The notes: generated by a model not told the origin, from the letters alone. 64,000 bases of DNA from Gaiellasilicea sp963707575 (GCA_963707575.1 OY970171.1:1178001-1242000), one strand, 5' to 3'; positions 37,351 through 46,897 are shown, counted from the first letter of the stretch. Numbers and translations are program-made.

Positions 37351-38736
37351 CTATGTGCCGGTCCCCCGCGGAGGGTTCCGGATCCCGATCAGTCCTACGA
37401 TTCCACCCGCGGCGAGGAGCGCTGCCGTCAGAATCATCCCGAGCCGGTAACCCGCGACGTCGAGATCGGTTCCGGACCGACCCGCCACGGCGACGCCCAC
37501 GGCGGCAATGCCGGCCAACGCGGCGACGCGCGCGACCGCGTTGTTCACGCCCGAGGCGATGCCACTGTTCCCGCGGCCGGCGTCGGCCATCACGGTTGCG
37601 GTTAGCGGAGCGACGGTCAGCGCGAGACCCAACCCGAAAAGCACCATCGCCGGGAAAACATCCGCCGCATAACCGACGTCCTCGTCGACACGGGCGAGCA
37701 GGAGAACCCCAGGCGCCGCCACGAGCGGGCCAGCGCCCATGAAGAGGCGCGGTCCGACCCGCGAGGAGAGTGCGCCGACGCGGCTCGAGAGGAAGAAGAG
37801 CAGGACCGTCACAGGCACCCCGGCGAGGCCGCTCTCAAGCGCCGACCAGCCTGCCACCTGCTGCAGAAAGATCGTCAGGAAGAAAAACAAGGACGACAGG
37901 CCGGCGTAAACGAACAACGTCTCGACGTTGGCGAACGCGAAGTTGCGCCTGGAGAAGAGTCCACACGGGAGCATCGGGTCGGGCGCCCGCAGCTCCCACC
38001 GGACGAACGCGGTCAGGAGAGCGGCACCTCCGGCAAGCCCCGCGAGCACGATGGGGCTAGTCCAACCGCGCGAGGGCTGCTCCACGAGTGCGTAAACCGG
38101 AGCCGCCAGGCCAAGAGCGGCGAGCAGCGCACCGCGCACGTCGATCCTCCGCGTGCGGCGACCGCCCAACTCGTCCGCAGCAACGGCATACCGGAGCAGT
38201 GCAAGCGTCGCGATGACGACGGGGACGTTGACGCCGAAGATCCAACGCCAGGTCGTGACGTCGACGATCACGCCGCCGACGAGCGGCCCGATCACGGCGG
38301 CGATTCCGCCCCAGGCCGTCCACGTTCCGATCGCGGCGCCTCGCTCCTTCTCGTCGCCGAACCTCGTCGCGATCAGCGCCAGCGACGCCGGCGTCAGCAA
38401 CGCGCTCGTGATGCCCTGTACCGCCCGGGCGGCAACCAGCGTCTCGATCGTCGGCGCGACCGCACAGAGAACCGAGGCGACCCCGAAGCTCGCCACGCCG
38501 ATCGCGAAGATCCGTCGCTCTCCGTAGACGTCGGCGAGCGACCCGCCAAGCAGGATCAGCGAGCCGAGCGTCAGCAGATAAGCGTTGACGACCCACTGCT
38601 GACCGGCGAGGCCGCCACCTAAATCGTCCTCGATCGCCGGCAGCGCCACGTTGACGATGGAGCCGTCCAGAAGAGCGATTCCCGAACCGAGAATCGCCGC
38701 GACGAGCGTCAGTGTCTTCACGCGTCTCTGCTCCAC
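37351..38736 (-). CDS. MFS drug-efflux transporter (DHA2, EmrB/QacA type)
   Basis: 461 aa with about 14 helices. Motifs: LLDGSIVNVALPAIEDDL in helix 1, LADVYGERRIFAIGVASFG after helix 2, ALLTPASLALIATRF, and motif C-like GGIAAVIGPLVGGVIVD in helix 5. Proton-driven export of hydrophobic compounds is the family activity; the substrate is unknown. ATG start. The neighbour upstream is an FMN reductase. Confidence 0.93.
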   Translation of the reverse strand: MEQRRVKTLTLVAAILGSGIALLDGSIVNVALPAIEDDLGGGLAGQQWVVNAYLLTLGSLILLGGSLADVYGERRIFAIGVASFGVASVLCAVAPTIETLVAARAVQGITSALLTPASLALIATRFGDEKERGAAIGTWTAWGGIAAVIGPLVGGVIVDVTTWRWIFGVNVPVVIATLALLRYAVAADELGGRRTRRIDVRGALLAALGLAAPVYALVEQPSRGWTSPIVLAGLAGGAALLTAFVRWELRAPDPMLPCGLFSRRNFAFANVETLFVYAGLSSLFFFLTIFLQQVAGWSALESGLAGVPVTVLLFFLSSRVGALSSRVGPRLFMGAGPLVAAPGVLLLARVDEDVGYAADVFPAMVLFGLGLALTVAPLTATVMADAGRGNSGIASGVNNAVARVAALAGIAAVGVAVAGRSGTDLDVAGYRLGMILTAALLAAGGIVGLIGIRNPPRGTGT

Positions 38737-38781
38737 CCGCGGACGATGCCACGCTGAACGAAAGGGGACCGCCCCGGCGCG

Positions 38782-39435
38782 CTACTGGACGCGGTCGAGT
38801 ACCGGGTCGGGCTGCTCGCCCAGATACTCGACCCACGCCCGCTTGATGCACGGGTAGTGCTTGGAGGCTTCGACCAGATCCATGAAGTTCGCCACGTTGG
38901 CTTCGAAGCGCTCCTGGAGCGGCTCGTTCGCGATCCGCCCCTCCGCGTCGAAGGCCTTGTGTGCCTGGGCGAGGGAGAACATGTCCGGATAGAGCCGCGC
39001 GCCGAGATGCTCGAAGGGGATGCGGAGCGCCCACAGCCCGCGGTTGCCGCCGACCATCGACGGCGACGCGGACACGAGTAGCCCATGGAGCTCGTTGAAC
39101 GGCTGCGGCCGGAAGCGCGAGACCCAGTCGATCGCGTTCTTCAGGGCGCCCGGGATCGAGGAGTTGTACTCGGGTGACGCCACGACGAAGGCGTCGGCGA
39201 GCTCCAGGCGACGGCGGAACTCCTCGGCGCCGGCGGGGAACCCGTCGGTGACCTGGACGTCGCCGTCGTAGGACGGCGCGTCGAACTCCTCCATCGAAGC
39301 GAGGTCGACGTCGCCCCCGTTCGCCTCGACCGTCGCCGCCGCCAGCCGGGCCAGGCGCGAGTTCAGCGACTCGGACCGGAGTGAGGCCGAGAACACGAGG
39401 ACACGGACCGGCTCCCGCGTGGGGCCGTCACTCAC
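38782..39435 (-). CDS. NAD(P)H-dependent FMN reductase
   Basis: 217 aa from GTG 39435. Flavodoxin-like fold with the FMN-phosphate loop VLVFSASLRSESLNSRLA and the isoalloxazine-side motif VVASPEYNSSIPGALKNAIDWVSR. Members reduce quinones, azo compounds or chromate with NAD(P)H via FMN. The C-terminal extension (~residues 150-217, MFSLAQAHKAFDAEGRIANE) is common in the arsenic-resistance ArsH/YieF-like branch. Cytosolic. Confidence 0.92.
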   Translation of the reverse strand: MSDGPTREPVRVLVFSASLRSESLNSRLARLAAATVEANGGDVDLASMEEFDAPSYDGDVQVTDGFPAGAEEFRRRLELADAFVVASPEYNSSIPGALKNAIDWVSRFRPQPFNELHGLLVSASPSMVGGNRGLWALRIPFEHLGARLYPDMFSLAQAHKAFDAEGRIANEPLQERFEANVANFMDLVEASKHYPCIKRAWVEYLGEQPDPVLDRVQ

Positions 39436-39565
39436 GGCAGGCCCTGCTCGTCGTTGAAACCCAGATGGCGTGCTGCGATCGTCCGGCCTCCTCGTCGGTT
39501 CGGATCCTAGGCGGTCTGCGATCCGGGCATCGCCGCTCGGCGCGAGTGGGGACAATCCCGGGAGC

Positions 39566-40780
39566 GTGAAACGAGCGACCGCCCACCCGCGCTTCGGCAT
39601 CACCAGGATCCGAGTGAGCGGCTTCCGGACCGCCCGCGACGTCTCCTTCGCGCCGGGCCGTCTGTGTGCGCTCGTCGGCGAGGCAGAGGCCGGCAAGTCG
39701 AACCTACTGGCGGCGATCCGCGCCGCCCTGGATCCGGCCGCTGCTCCGGTCACTGCGGCTGACGTGGCCGAGAACGGTGGAGGACGCATCTCGATCCGGG
39801 TCGAGCTCGCGGGCGGCGGCCGGGCATCGCTCGAGGGGAACCCGGCGCACGAGGTCGTGATCGAGCAGGACGGCGCGCCCCGCGTCCTCTTCCTGCCCGC
39901 CGAAGCTCGCTCGGGGGCGGTCTTGACCGGCACGGGTGCTCCGACCGAGGGCTCGAATGAGGTCGTGGAGGTCTTCCGGCGAGCGGTCGGCCGCCGCCGG
40001 GCGGGCTCGGGCGGACGGGCCCTCTCGCTGGCCGATGCGCTGGAGGACTGCGGCGCGCGTCGGCTGGAAGGCCTCCTGCTGCTGATCGAGGAGCCCGAGC
40101 TCTACCTCCGCCCCCAAGCCCAGCGGTACCTGTACCGCGCCCTGCGGGAGTTCTCGACGAACGGGAACCAGGTCATCTACTCGACCCACTCACCCGCCTT
40201 CCTCAACGTGGCCCGGATGGACGAGCTCGTGTTCGTCGAGCGGCGTCCGAGCACCGGCACGCGCGCCTTGCAGCCCGACCCGGTGACCGCCGACGAGGAC
40301 TTCCGCGTCATGACCGAGTTCGACGCCGCGCGCAGCGAGCTCTTCCTCGCCCGCGCCGTCGTACTCGTCGAGGGGCTGACCGAGAAGCTCGTTCTGCCCT
40401 TCGTGTTCTCGGCGCTCGGATACGACGTCGACCGGGAGGCGATATCGATCATCGAGTGCGGAGGCAAGCCGAACATCCCCCTCTTCGCGCGGATCTGCAA
40501 GGCCATCGGGATCCCATTCGTCGTCGTGCACGACAGCGACCGGCGGTCGAGCGGCAAGCTCGTGGCGGCCGAGCGGGCGCTGAACGCCCTCATCGCCGAG
40601 ACTGCAGGCGAGGAGCGCGTGATCGTGCTCGATCCGGACTTCGAGGCCGTTGCCGGGCTCGCCGGGCGCAGCCGCAAGCCCGAGCGAGCGTGGAGAGAGT
40701 TCGCCGTCCGCGACGCCGGGGACATGCCGGCACAGCTCGTGGGCGTGGCTGAGCTCGCCGTCTCGCAGACGCATCCATGA
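39566..40780 (+). CDS. compact OLD-family ATPase with TOPRIM nuclease domain
   Basis: 404 aa from GTG 39566. N-terminal ABC-type ATPase: RIRVSGFRTARDVSF, Walker A GEAEAGKSNLLAAI, Walker B LLLLIEEPELYLRPQAQRYL, H-loop STHSPAFLN. C-terminal TOPRIM: VLVEGLTEKLVLPFVF with the catalytic Glu, and HDSDRRSSGKL with the DxD-like pair. The ATPase is shortened: the coiled-coil and signature segment between Walker A and B is only ~150 residues. OLD nucleases act in phage defence or DNA repair; no partner UvrD-like (GajB) gene lies next to it. Confidence 0.85.
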   Translation: MKRATAHPRFGITRIRVSGFRTARDVSFAPGRLCALVGEAEAGKSNLLAAIRAALDPAAAPVTAADVAENGGGRISIRVELAGGGRASLEGNPAHEVVIEQDGAPRVLFLPAEARSGAVLTGTGAPTEGSNEVVEVFRRAVGRRRAGSGGRALSLADALEDCGARRLEGLLLLIEEPELYLRPQAQRYLYRALREFSTNGNQVIYSTHSPAFLNVARMDELVFVERRPSTGTRALQPDPVTADEDFRVMTEFDAARSELFLARAVVLVEGLTEKLVLPFVFSALGYDVDREAISIIECGGKPNIPLFARICKAIGIPFVVVHDSDRRSSGKLVAAERALNALIAETAGEERVIVLDPDFEAVAGLAGRSRKPERAWREFAVRDAGDMPAQLVGVAELAVSQTHP

Positions 40781-40807
40781 AGCACGAAGCCGGCCAGTCA
40801 CGGCGGT

Positions 40808-40963
40808 CACGACGTGCTCGGGATCCCGCTCGCGGCCGGGGTCGCTGCTCCCGTCGGCATCACGCTCGCCCCGGCAGTGGGGGCGCTGCTGATGAGCCTT
40901 TCCACGATCGTCGCCGCCTTGAACGCCCAGCTTCTGCGGCGACTCGACCTCAAACGTCGCTGA
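40808..40963 (+). pseudogene. 3' remnant of a copper P1B-type ATPase gene
   Basis: An open frame with no start of its own reads HDVLGIPLAAGVAAPVGITL, then APAVGALLMSLSTIVAALNA and QLLRRLDLKRR, ending at TGA 40961-40963. This is the last two membrane helices and tail of CopA-like ATPases (NxxxIPLAAGxxxPxxG..LxPxxxAxxMSxSSxxVxxNAxxLRR). The other ~650 residues are absent; the OLD gene ends only 27 bp upstream. It indicates a deletion or recombination that replaced most of a copper-pump gene. Confidence 0.8.
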
Positions 40964-41008
40964 CGGGAACAAGGTCGTAAGAGTTCGGCACACGCACCTG
41001 CAGCGGGT

Positions 41009-42178
41009 CTAGATCTTCCGGCTGAACGGCATCCGCAACCACCGCAGCCAGCTGAACGGCAGCCGCGGAGTCGCCGCTGGGACAGTGACGCGTTGCGACT
41101 GCATTCCCTCCCGCACCGCCGCAGCTGCCTCGTCGGGTTCGATGCCGGCGAAGACCATCAAGTCCGTAGCGACCATCCGCGCGGCCATGACGGCTGCGGC
41201 GAGAGGCGAGTCGAGCTCGCCGGCTGCCGAGACCTGGACCGCAACGGCGAGGCTCCGGTCGGCGGCGCGCTGGCGTACCGTCCGGTTGCCTAGCCCCCCG
41301 GCGAGCTCCTCGAGCGCCTGCGCGAGCTCGCGCACGACCGGTGCGAGTCTCGCGCGTTCAGCGGAGCCGAGCGACGCGGCCGTCCGCGCGAGGACGAGGC
41401 AGCTGCTCCCGAGTAGGTCGAGGTGGCCGGCATTCTCCTTCTCCTGCACCACCGGATCCACGCTTGACCGCCAGACGAGGGAGCGTCGGGCGACGCGAGT
41501 GCTGGCGCGGCGCACGCGGCCGAGCTCGGATAGGTCGTCCCGAACGTCACGGAGACGTGTGACGGCGATCTCCGCGAGTTCGTCGTCGTCGTCGTGCTCG
41601 AGCGCCTTCGCGGTGGAGGAGAGTCCATCTGCCATCACCGCCAGCGCCGTCGTCTCTGCGCGGCGTAGGAGCCGCACGGGTTCCGGTGAGAAGAGGAGCT
41701 GGCTGAAGACGAGTGCGACACCGGCTCCGATGAGCGCGTCTATCAGCCTGTCGGCGCCGGCGCCGGCGTCGGCGAGGGCCACGACGAGGATGGCGCTGAC
41801 GGCCGCTTGCGCCACGGCTATCCGAGCCCCGTTCAGTGCTCGGGCTACTGCGGTCGCGGTGAGGATCGCGATCGCGAGCGAGCCGTAGCCGCCGTTCAGG
41901 GTCAGGAGCGTGAGCTCGCCGACGGCGATGCCGACGATCACGCCCTGCAACAGCCTCAGCGCGTTGAGACCCCGCTCGCCGAGGGACGTGTTGAGCGCCA
42001 CGAGCGCGGCGATCGGGGCGAAGAACGGCTCGGGGTGGTCGAGCACATACTTGGCGATCAGCCATGCCAATGTCGCTGCGCCCGTCCCTTGGAGCAGCGG
42101 CCAAGCATCGGTGACCACTCGCTGAAGCGGTGGCCCGGTTGCGCCTTGTAGGCCTCGTATGATCGATCTCGCGCTCAC
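41009..42178 (-). CDS. FUSC-family (aromatic acid exporter-like) membrane protein
   Basis: 389 aa, GTG start. N-terminal membrane block of about six helices (GAATLAWLIAKYVL, FFAPIAALVALNTSLGERGLNALRLLQGVIVGIAVGEL, LAIAILTATAVARAL, AVSAILVVALADAG). Then a cytosolic helical domain of ~200 residues. This is the FUSC/DUF939 plan linked to efflux of aromatic acids or polyamines. The substrate is unknown. No periplasmic adaptor is nearby, as expected for a monoderm. Confidence 0.85.
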   Translation of the reverse strand: MSARSIIRGLQGATGPPLQRVVTDAWPLLQGTGAATLAWLIAKYVLDHPEPFFAPIAALVALNTSLGERGLNALRLLQGVIVGIAVGELTLLTLNGGYGSLAIAILTATAVARALNGARIAVAQAAVSAILVVALADAGAGADRLIDALIGAGVALVFSQLLFSPEPVRLLRRAETTALAVMADGLSSTAKALEHDDDDELAEIAVTRLRDVRDDLSELGRVRRASTRVARRSLVWRSSVDPVVQEKENAGHLDLLGSSCLVLARTAASLGSAERARLAPVVRELAQALEELAGGLGNRTVRQRAADRSLAVAVQVSAAGELDSPLAAAVMAARMVATDLMVFAGIEPDEAAAAVREGMQSQRVTVPAATPRLPFSWLRWLRMPFSRKI

Positions 42179-42245
42179 GCGTTAGCCATCATCGCCACCG
42201 CGGGAAAGGATCGTGAATGGTGACTCGTTTCGCGTTTGGAGGTCC

Positions 42246-42902
42246 ATGAGCCCAGCCCACGCCGATTCTCCTCCCGTGGTGACGATGGCTGCCCTCCACG
42301 GCGCAGGAGGAAGCGTGATCGGTCCCCGGGTCGCGGAGCGGCTCGGCGTGGAGTTCTTCGATCGCGCGATTCCTTCGGCTATCGCCGAGCGGGCCGGTCT
42401 CACAGAGGGGGCCGTCGCCCCGGTGGACGACGGGCCGCGCCGCGGCGTCGATCGGCTGGTCTCGAACCTGGCGCGGGTCACGGATGCGAGGACGGCCACC
42501 GGCCGCCCGGTGGAACGCGTGCAGCTTGACGAGCGCCGGCTGAGAGGCGAGATCGAGGACTTCCTCGCCCGCGCGAGCCGGCAGGGGGGAGTCGTGCTCG
42601 GTCGTGGCGGCGCTGTCGTGCTCGCGGCGGTGCCCGAGGCGCTCCACGTCTACCTCGGCGGGTCGCGGGACCGCCGCGTCGAGCAGGTGATGGAGTTCGA
42701 GGGTGTCGACCGGCCGACCGCAGCGCGTCTCGTGCGCGCTCACGACCGCGCGCGCCGGGCGTACGTCCAGGACGCCTACGGCGTCGACGGCGACGACCCT
42801 AGGCTCTACCACCTGGTCTTGGACGCCGTCGCGCTCGGTGTCGACGGCTGCGTCGCGCTGATCGTGCTCGCGAGCAATTACCGAACCGGCTCGGAGCGCT
42901 GA
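42246..42902 (+). CDS. cytidylate kinase-like P-loop protein
   Basis: 218 aa from ATG 42246 (GGAGG just upstream); GTG 42213 is a possible alternative. N-terminal VTMAALHGAGGSVIGPRVAERLGVEFFDRAIP matches the Cytidylate_kin2 family, where the P-loop is GxxGSGGxxIgxxLA. Also VVLGRGGAVVLAAVPEALHVYLGGSRDRRVEQVMEFEGVDRPTAARLVRAHDRARRAYVQDAYGVD. Nucleotide kinase or regulatory role unproven. Directly precedes the glucuronidase operon (7-bp gap). Confidence 0.82.
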   Translation: MSPAHADSPPVVTMAALHGAGGSVIGPRVAERLGVEFFDRAIPSAIAERAGLTEGAVAPVDDGPRRGVDRLVSNLARVTDARTATGRPVERVQLDERRLRGEIEDFLARASRQGGVVLGRGGAVVLAAVPEALHVYLGGSRDRRVEQVMEFEGVDRPTAARLVRAHDRARRAYVQDAYGVDGDDPRLYHLVLDAVALGVDGCVALIVLASNYRTGSER

Positions 42903-42909
42903 GGCGCGG

Positions 42910-44694
42910 GTGCTCAGGCCTCGCGACACGCGCACGCGCGAACGGAGGTCGCTCGACGGGCTCTGGCGCTTCGCGCTCGACCAGGCAGGCGTCGGCCGGG
43001 CGGAGGAGTGGTGGAACGGTCCCCTTCCAGGCGCCCGGGAGGCGCCCGTGCCCGCGAGCTACAACGACGTCTTCGCGGACGCGAGCATCCGCGATTACGT
43101 CGGCGAGGTCTGGTACGAGACAGCCGTGCGCGTGCCCGAGCGGTTGGCCGGCGAGCGGATCGTGCTGCGCTTCGACGCCGCGACGCACCGGGGCACGGCT
43201 TGGGTGAACGGCACTCAGGTCGTCGAGCACGCCGGCGGCTACACGCCGTTCGAGGCCGACGTCACCGAGGTCGTCGAGCTCGGCGTGGAGAACCGGATCA
43301 CCGTCGCCGTCGACAACCGCCTCAGCTGGCAGACGATCCCGCCCGGGCGGATCACGGATACGCCCGACGGGCCACGCCAATCGTACTTCCACGACTTCTT
43401 CAACTACGCCGGCCTGCACCGGTCGGTCTGGCTCTATACGACGCCGCGGTCGTACATCGACGATGTCACGGTCATCACCGGGCTCGAGGGAGCCACCGGC
43501 ACGGTCAGGTACGACGTGGTGGCGGCCGGAGGCGAGCGCGTCGAGATCCGGGTGGCGCTGAGGGACGCAGAAGGAGTGGAGGTCGCACGAGCAACCGGGA
43601 GCTCCGGTGAGCTCATGGTCGAGGACGTCCACGCGTGGCGGCCGGGCGAGGGTTACCTCTACGAGCTGGCGGTGGAGCTGTGGGGTGACGGCGACGTCCC
43701 GACCGACTCCTACGAGCTACCGGTCGGCATCCGGACCGTCCGCGTGGACGGCACGCGGTTCCTCGTCAACGACGAGCCGTTCTACTTCACCGGCTTCGGC
43801 AAGCACGAGGACAGCCCGGTCCGCGGCAAGGGCCACGACAACGCGTTCATGGTGCACGACTTCGCGCTGCTGGACTGGCTCGGCGCGAACTCCTTCCGCA
43901 CGTCGCACTATCCGTACGCGGAGGAGGTGCTCGAGTACGCCGACCGGCACGGCATCGTCGTCATCGACGAGACACCCGCAGTCGGGATCAACAGCGGCCT
44001 CGCCGCCGGCGCTTTCGGCGCCGAGCCGTTCACGACCTTCTCCCCCGAGACGATCGGGCCTGCGACGCAGGAGGCGCACCGGCAGGCGATCCGTGAGCTC
44101 GTCGCGCGCGACAAGAACCATCCCTGCGTCGTCCTCTGGACGATCACCAACGAGCCGGAGTCGGTCACGCCCGAAGCGCGCGCGTACTTCGAGCCGCTGG
44201 CGGCCGAGACGCGCCGGCTCGATCCCTCCCGCCCGATCGGGTTCGCCAACGTGATGGGCGCAACGCCCGACGTCGACGTGCTCACGGACCTGTTCGACGT
44301 CGTGCTGCTGAACCGCTACTACGGCTGGTACTCCCACCCGGGGAATCTGCCCGGCGCCGAGCGGGCTCTCGACGAGGAGATCCGCGCGTGGACGTCGGCG
44401 CACAGCAAGCCGATCATCTTCACCGAGTACGGCGCTGACACGTTCGCCGGCCTGCACAGCGTCACGCCGACGCCGTGGACCGAGGAGTATCAGGTCGAGG
44501 TGCTCGAGATGTTCCACCGCGTCTTCGACCGCCACGAGGCCGTCGTCGGCGAGCAGATCTGGAACTTCGCCGACTTCGCGACCGCGCCGGGCGTCTTGCG
44601 CGCGGACGGCAACAAGAAGGGCGTCTTCACCCGCGACCGCCGGCCGAAGGCGGCGGCGCACATGCTGCGCCGGCGCTGGCGTGGCCGGCGGTGA
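42910..44694 (+). CDS. uidA: beta-glucuronidase (GH2)
   Basis: 594 aa, GTG start, close to E. coli UidA in length. Jelly-roll domain SLDGLWRFALDQ...YNDVFADASIRDYVGEVWYE; immunoglobulin-like domain; TIM barrel with GFGKHEDSPVRGKGHDNAFMVHDFALLDWLGANSFRTSHYPYAEE. Acid/base Glu415 in TITNEPES and nucleophile Glu506 in FTEYGADT. The NxK-like NKKGVFTRDRRPKAAAHMLRRRW C-terminus fits glucuronidase over galactosidase. No signal peptide: intracellular. It cleaves imported beta-glucuronides to glucuronate plus aglycone. Overlaps the carrier gene by 4 bp. Confidence 0.94.
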   Translation: MLRPRDTRTRERRSLDGLWRFALDQAGVGRAEEWWNGPLPGAREAPVPASYNDVFADASIRDYVGEVWYETAVRVPERLAGERIVLRFDAATHRGTAWVNGTQVVEHAGGYTPFEADVTEVVELGVENRITVAVDNRLSWQTIPPGRITDTPDGPRQSYFHDFFNYAGLHRSVWLYTTPRSYIDDVTVITGLEGATGTVRYDVVAAGGERVEIRVALRDAEGVEVARATGSSGELMVEDVHAWRPGEGYLYELAVELWGDGDVPTDSYELPVGIRTVRVDGTRFLVNDEPFYFTGFGKHEDSPVRGKGHDNAFMVHDFALLDWLGANSFRTSHYPYAEEVLEYADRHGIVVIDETPAVGINSGLAAGAFGAEPFTTFSPETIGPATQEAHRQAIRELVARDKNHPCVVLWTITNEPESVTPEARAYFEPLAAETRRLDPSRPIGFANVMGATPDVDVLTDLFDVVLLNRYYGWYSHPGNLPGAERALDEEIRAWTSAHSKPIIFTEYGADTFAGLHSVTPTPWTEEYQVEVLEMFHRVFDRHEAVVGEQIWNFADFATAPGVLRADGNKKGVFTRDRRPKAAAHMLRRRWRGRR

Positions 44695-46058
44695 GCGACC
44701 GGGCGGACGCGCCCGAGCGACTGCGGACCTCGAACTACCTCGGCTACGCGGCCGGCGACATCGCCAACAACTTCGCGTTCTCGATGTCCTCGATGTTCCT
44801 GCTCCTCTACTACACCGACGTCGTCGGGATCTCCGCCGCGGCGGTGGGGACGCTGTTCCTCGTCGTGCGCTTCTGGGACGGGCTCGCCGACCTGGTGGCC
44901 GGCCGCGTCGTCGACCGCACCTCCAGCCGCTGGGGCAAGTTCCGGCCCTACCTGCTCTTCGCCTCGCTGCCCCTGTTGCTCCTCAACGTCGCGATCTTCA
45001 CCGTCCCGGACCTGGGTGGAAGCGGCGAGCTTGTCTATGCCTACGTCTCCTACGCGCTCTTTGGGCTTGCGTACAGCCTCGTCAACATCCCCTATGGCTC
45101 GCTTGCGACCGCGATGACACAGGACACGGACGAGCGCTCGAGACTCGCCAGCGCGCGAACGATCGGGACGATGCTCGCGATCCTCGCCCTCGCCGTGGTC
45201 GTCTCGCCGCTGATCGAGAGCGCCGACGATCTCCAGGCAGCGCTGACCACCGTCACGATCGTGCTCGTCCCCGTCGGCTTCGCCTGCTACCTGGCGACCT
45301 TCTTCACGGCAAGGGAGCAGGTGCGAGAAGCCGAGGAGCCCGTTGGCCTGAGCGAGACGCTCGCGTCGCTGCGGCGCAACCGGCCGCTCGTGCTGCTCTG
45401 CCTGTCCAGCATCGCCTTCCTCGTCGGGATGTTCTCCCTCCAGACCGTGATGATCTACTACGCCCGCGACGTGCTCGGGAACGCGGGCTACTACATCGTG
45501 CTCACGATCATCCAGTCCGCCGGCAGCTTCGCCGCGGCCGCACTCACGCCGAAGCTCGTCCGCGCGCTGGGCAAGAAGCGCGGCTACATCATGCTCGGCG
45601 CGATCGGAACGGCGGGGGCCCTCGGCGTCGCCTTCGCGCCCGACTCGGTCCCGGCTGTCGCGTTCGTCGCCTTCGCCGTGCTCGGAGTCAGCATCGGCGG
45701 GATCTCGACCCTGATGTGGGCGCTCGTCGCCGACACCGTCGAGTACGGCGAGTGGCAGTCCGGCCACCGCATGGAGGGCGCCGTGTACTCCATCTTCTCG
45801 TTCACGCGCAAGGTCGGGCAAGCGGTCGGCGCCGCCGCCGCCGCGTACACGATCGGGCTCGGCGGCTACGTCGCCGGCGCCGCCATCCAGCCCGACTCGG
45901 CGCTCGACGCGATCAAGTTCGCCAACGGGCTCGTGCCCGCGGCCGCCTTCGCGCTCGCGGTCGCGATCATGATCCCGTACGAGCTGACCGAGGAGCGATT
46001 CCGGCAGATCGTGCGCGATGTGGCCCAGCGTCGCGCCGGACCGGCTCATGCAGGCTGA
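44691..46058 (+). CDS. uidB: GPH-family glucuronide:cation symporter (UidB-like)
   Basis: 455 aa, GTG overlapping the uidA stop (GTGA). Twelve helices; GPH-family marks NYLGYAAGDIANNFAFSMSSMFLLLYYTDVVGISAAAVGTLFLVVRFWDGLADLVAGRVVDRT, SRWGKFRPYLLFASLP and MWALVADTVEYGEWQSGHRMEG. It imports glycosides with H+ or Na+. Context makes glucuronides the likely substrate. Confidence 0.93.
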   Translation: MSDRADAPERLRTSNYLGYAAGDIANNFAFSMSSMFLLLYYTDVVGISAAAVGTLFLVVRFWDGLADLVAGRVVDRTSSRWGKFRPYLLFASLPLLLLNVAIFTVPDLGGSGELVYAYVSYALFGLAYSLVNIPYGSLATAMTQDTDERSRLASARTIGTMLAILALAVVVSPLIESADDLQAALTTVTIVLVPVGFACYLATFFTAREQVREAEEPVGLSETLASLRRNRPLVLLCLSSIAFLVGMFSLQTVMIYYARDVLGNAGYYIVLTIIQSAGSFAAAALTPKLVRALGKKRGYIMLGAIGTAGALGVAFAPDSVPAVAFVAFAVLGVSIGGISTLMWALVADTVEYGEWQSGHRMEGAVYSIFSFTRKVGQAVGAAAAAYTIGLGGYVAGAAIQPDSALDAIKFANGLVPAAAFALAVAIMIPYELTEERFRQIVRDVAQRRAGPAHAG

Positions 46059-46890
46059 GCGGCTCACCGACTCAGTCGCCTACCACGGCGAAGGCCCAGT
46101 CTGGTCCCCGCGTTGGGGCGGGCTGCGCTGGGTCGACATGCTGGCCGGCGACGTTCTCTCGCTGGCTGCGGGCGGGGCGGTCGAGCGCCGGCACGTGGGC
46201 AGCATCTGCGCCGCCGTTCGACCCCGCCGTCAGGGCGGCGCGGTGCTCGGGCTCGAGCGGGGCTTCGCGCTCGAGGAGCCCGACGGGACCCTCACCGTGC
46301 TCGACGAGCTCTGGACCGACGAGGGCGTAAGGATGAATGAGGGCGGCTGCGACCCTGACGGGCGCTTCTACTGCGGCTCGATGGCCTACGACAAGCGGCC
46401 GGGCGGCGGCGCACTCTACCGGCTCGACCCAGACCGCTCAGTCCGCGTCGTGCTCGGCGAGGTGACGATCTCGAACGGGCTCGACTGGAGCCCGGACGGC
46501 AGTCTTGCGTACTACAACGACACGGACACGTTCCGCGTGGACGTCTTCGAGTACGACCGCGATGCCGGGCTCACGGGCCGGCGGCCTTTCGCGGAGACCG
46601 GAGCCGCTCGGCCCGACGGGCTCACCGTCGATGCCGAGGGCGGCGTCTGGGTCGCGCTCTCCAACGGCGGCGCCGTCCGCCGCTACACCCCAGAGGGAGC
46701 ACTCGACGAGGTGGTCGAGCTGCCGGTGACCAAGGTGACGGCCTGCACGTTCGGCGGACCGAAGCTCGACGAGCTCTTCATCACCACGTCGAGGGAAGGC
46801 CTCGATCCCGGCGACGAGCCGCTGGCGGGCTCGCTCTTCCGCGCCGCCGTCGGCGTCGAAGGGCTGCCCGCTCGCGAGTTCGCCGGGTGA
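46048..46890 (+). CDS. SMP-30/gluconolactonase-family protein
   Basis: 280 aa from ATG 46048, overlapping the carrier gene by 11 bp. Six-bladed propeller: HGEGPVWSPRWGGLRWVDMLAGDVLS, the metal-site Glu in GEGPVW, MNEGGCDPDGRFYCGSMAYDKRPGGGALYRL, ISNGLDWSPDGSLAYYNDT, RPDGLTVDAEGGVWVAL. Hydrolyses sugar lactones such as glucono-1,5-lactone or, in this operon, possibly a glucuronate-derived lactone. It feeds naturally with the dehydrogenase downstream. Confidence 0.93.
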   Translation: MQAERLTDSVAYHGEGPVWSPRWGGLRWVDMLAGDVLSLAAGGAVERRHVGSICAAVRPRRQGGAVLGLERGFALEEPDGTLTVLDELWTDEGVRMNEGGCDPDGRFYCGSMAYDKRPGGGALYRLDPDRSVRVVLGEVTISNGLDWSPDGSLAYYNDTDTFRVDVFEYDRDAGLTGRRPFAETGAARPDGLTVDAEGGVWVALSNGGAVRRYTPEGALDEVVELPVTKVTACTFGGPKLDELFITTSREGLDPGDEPLAGSLFRAAVGVEGLPAREFAG

Positions 46891-46897
46891 CCCCGCC

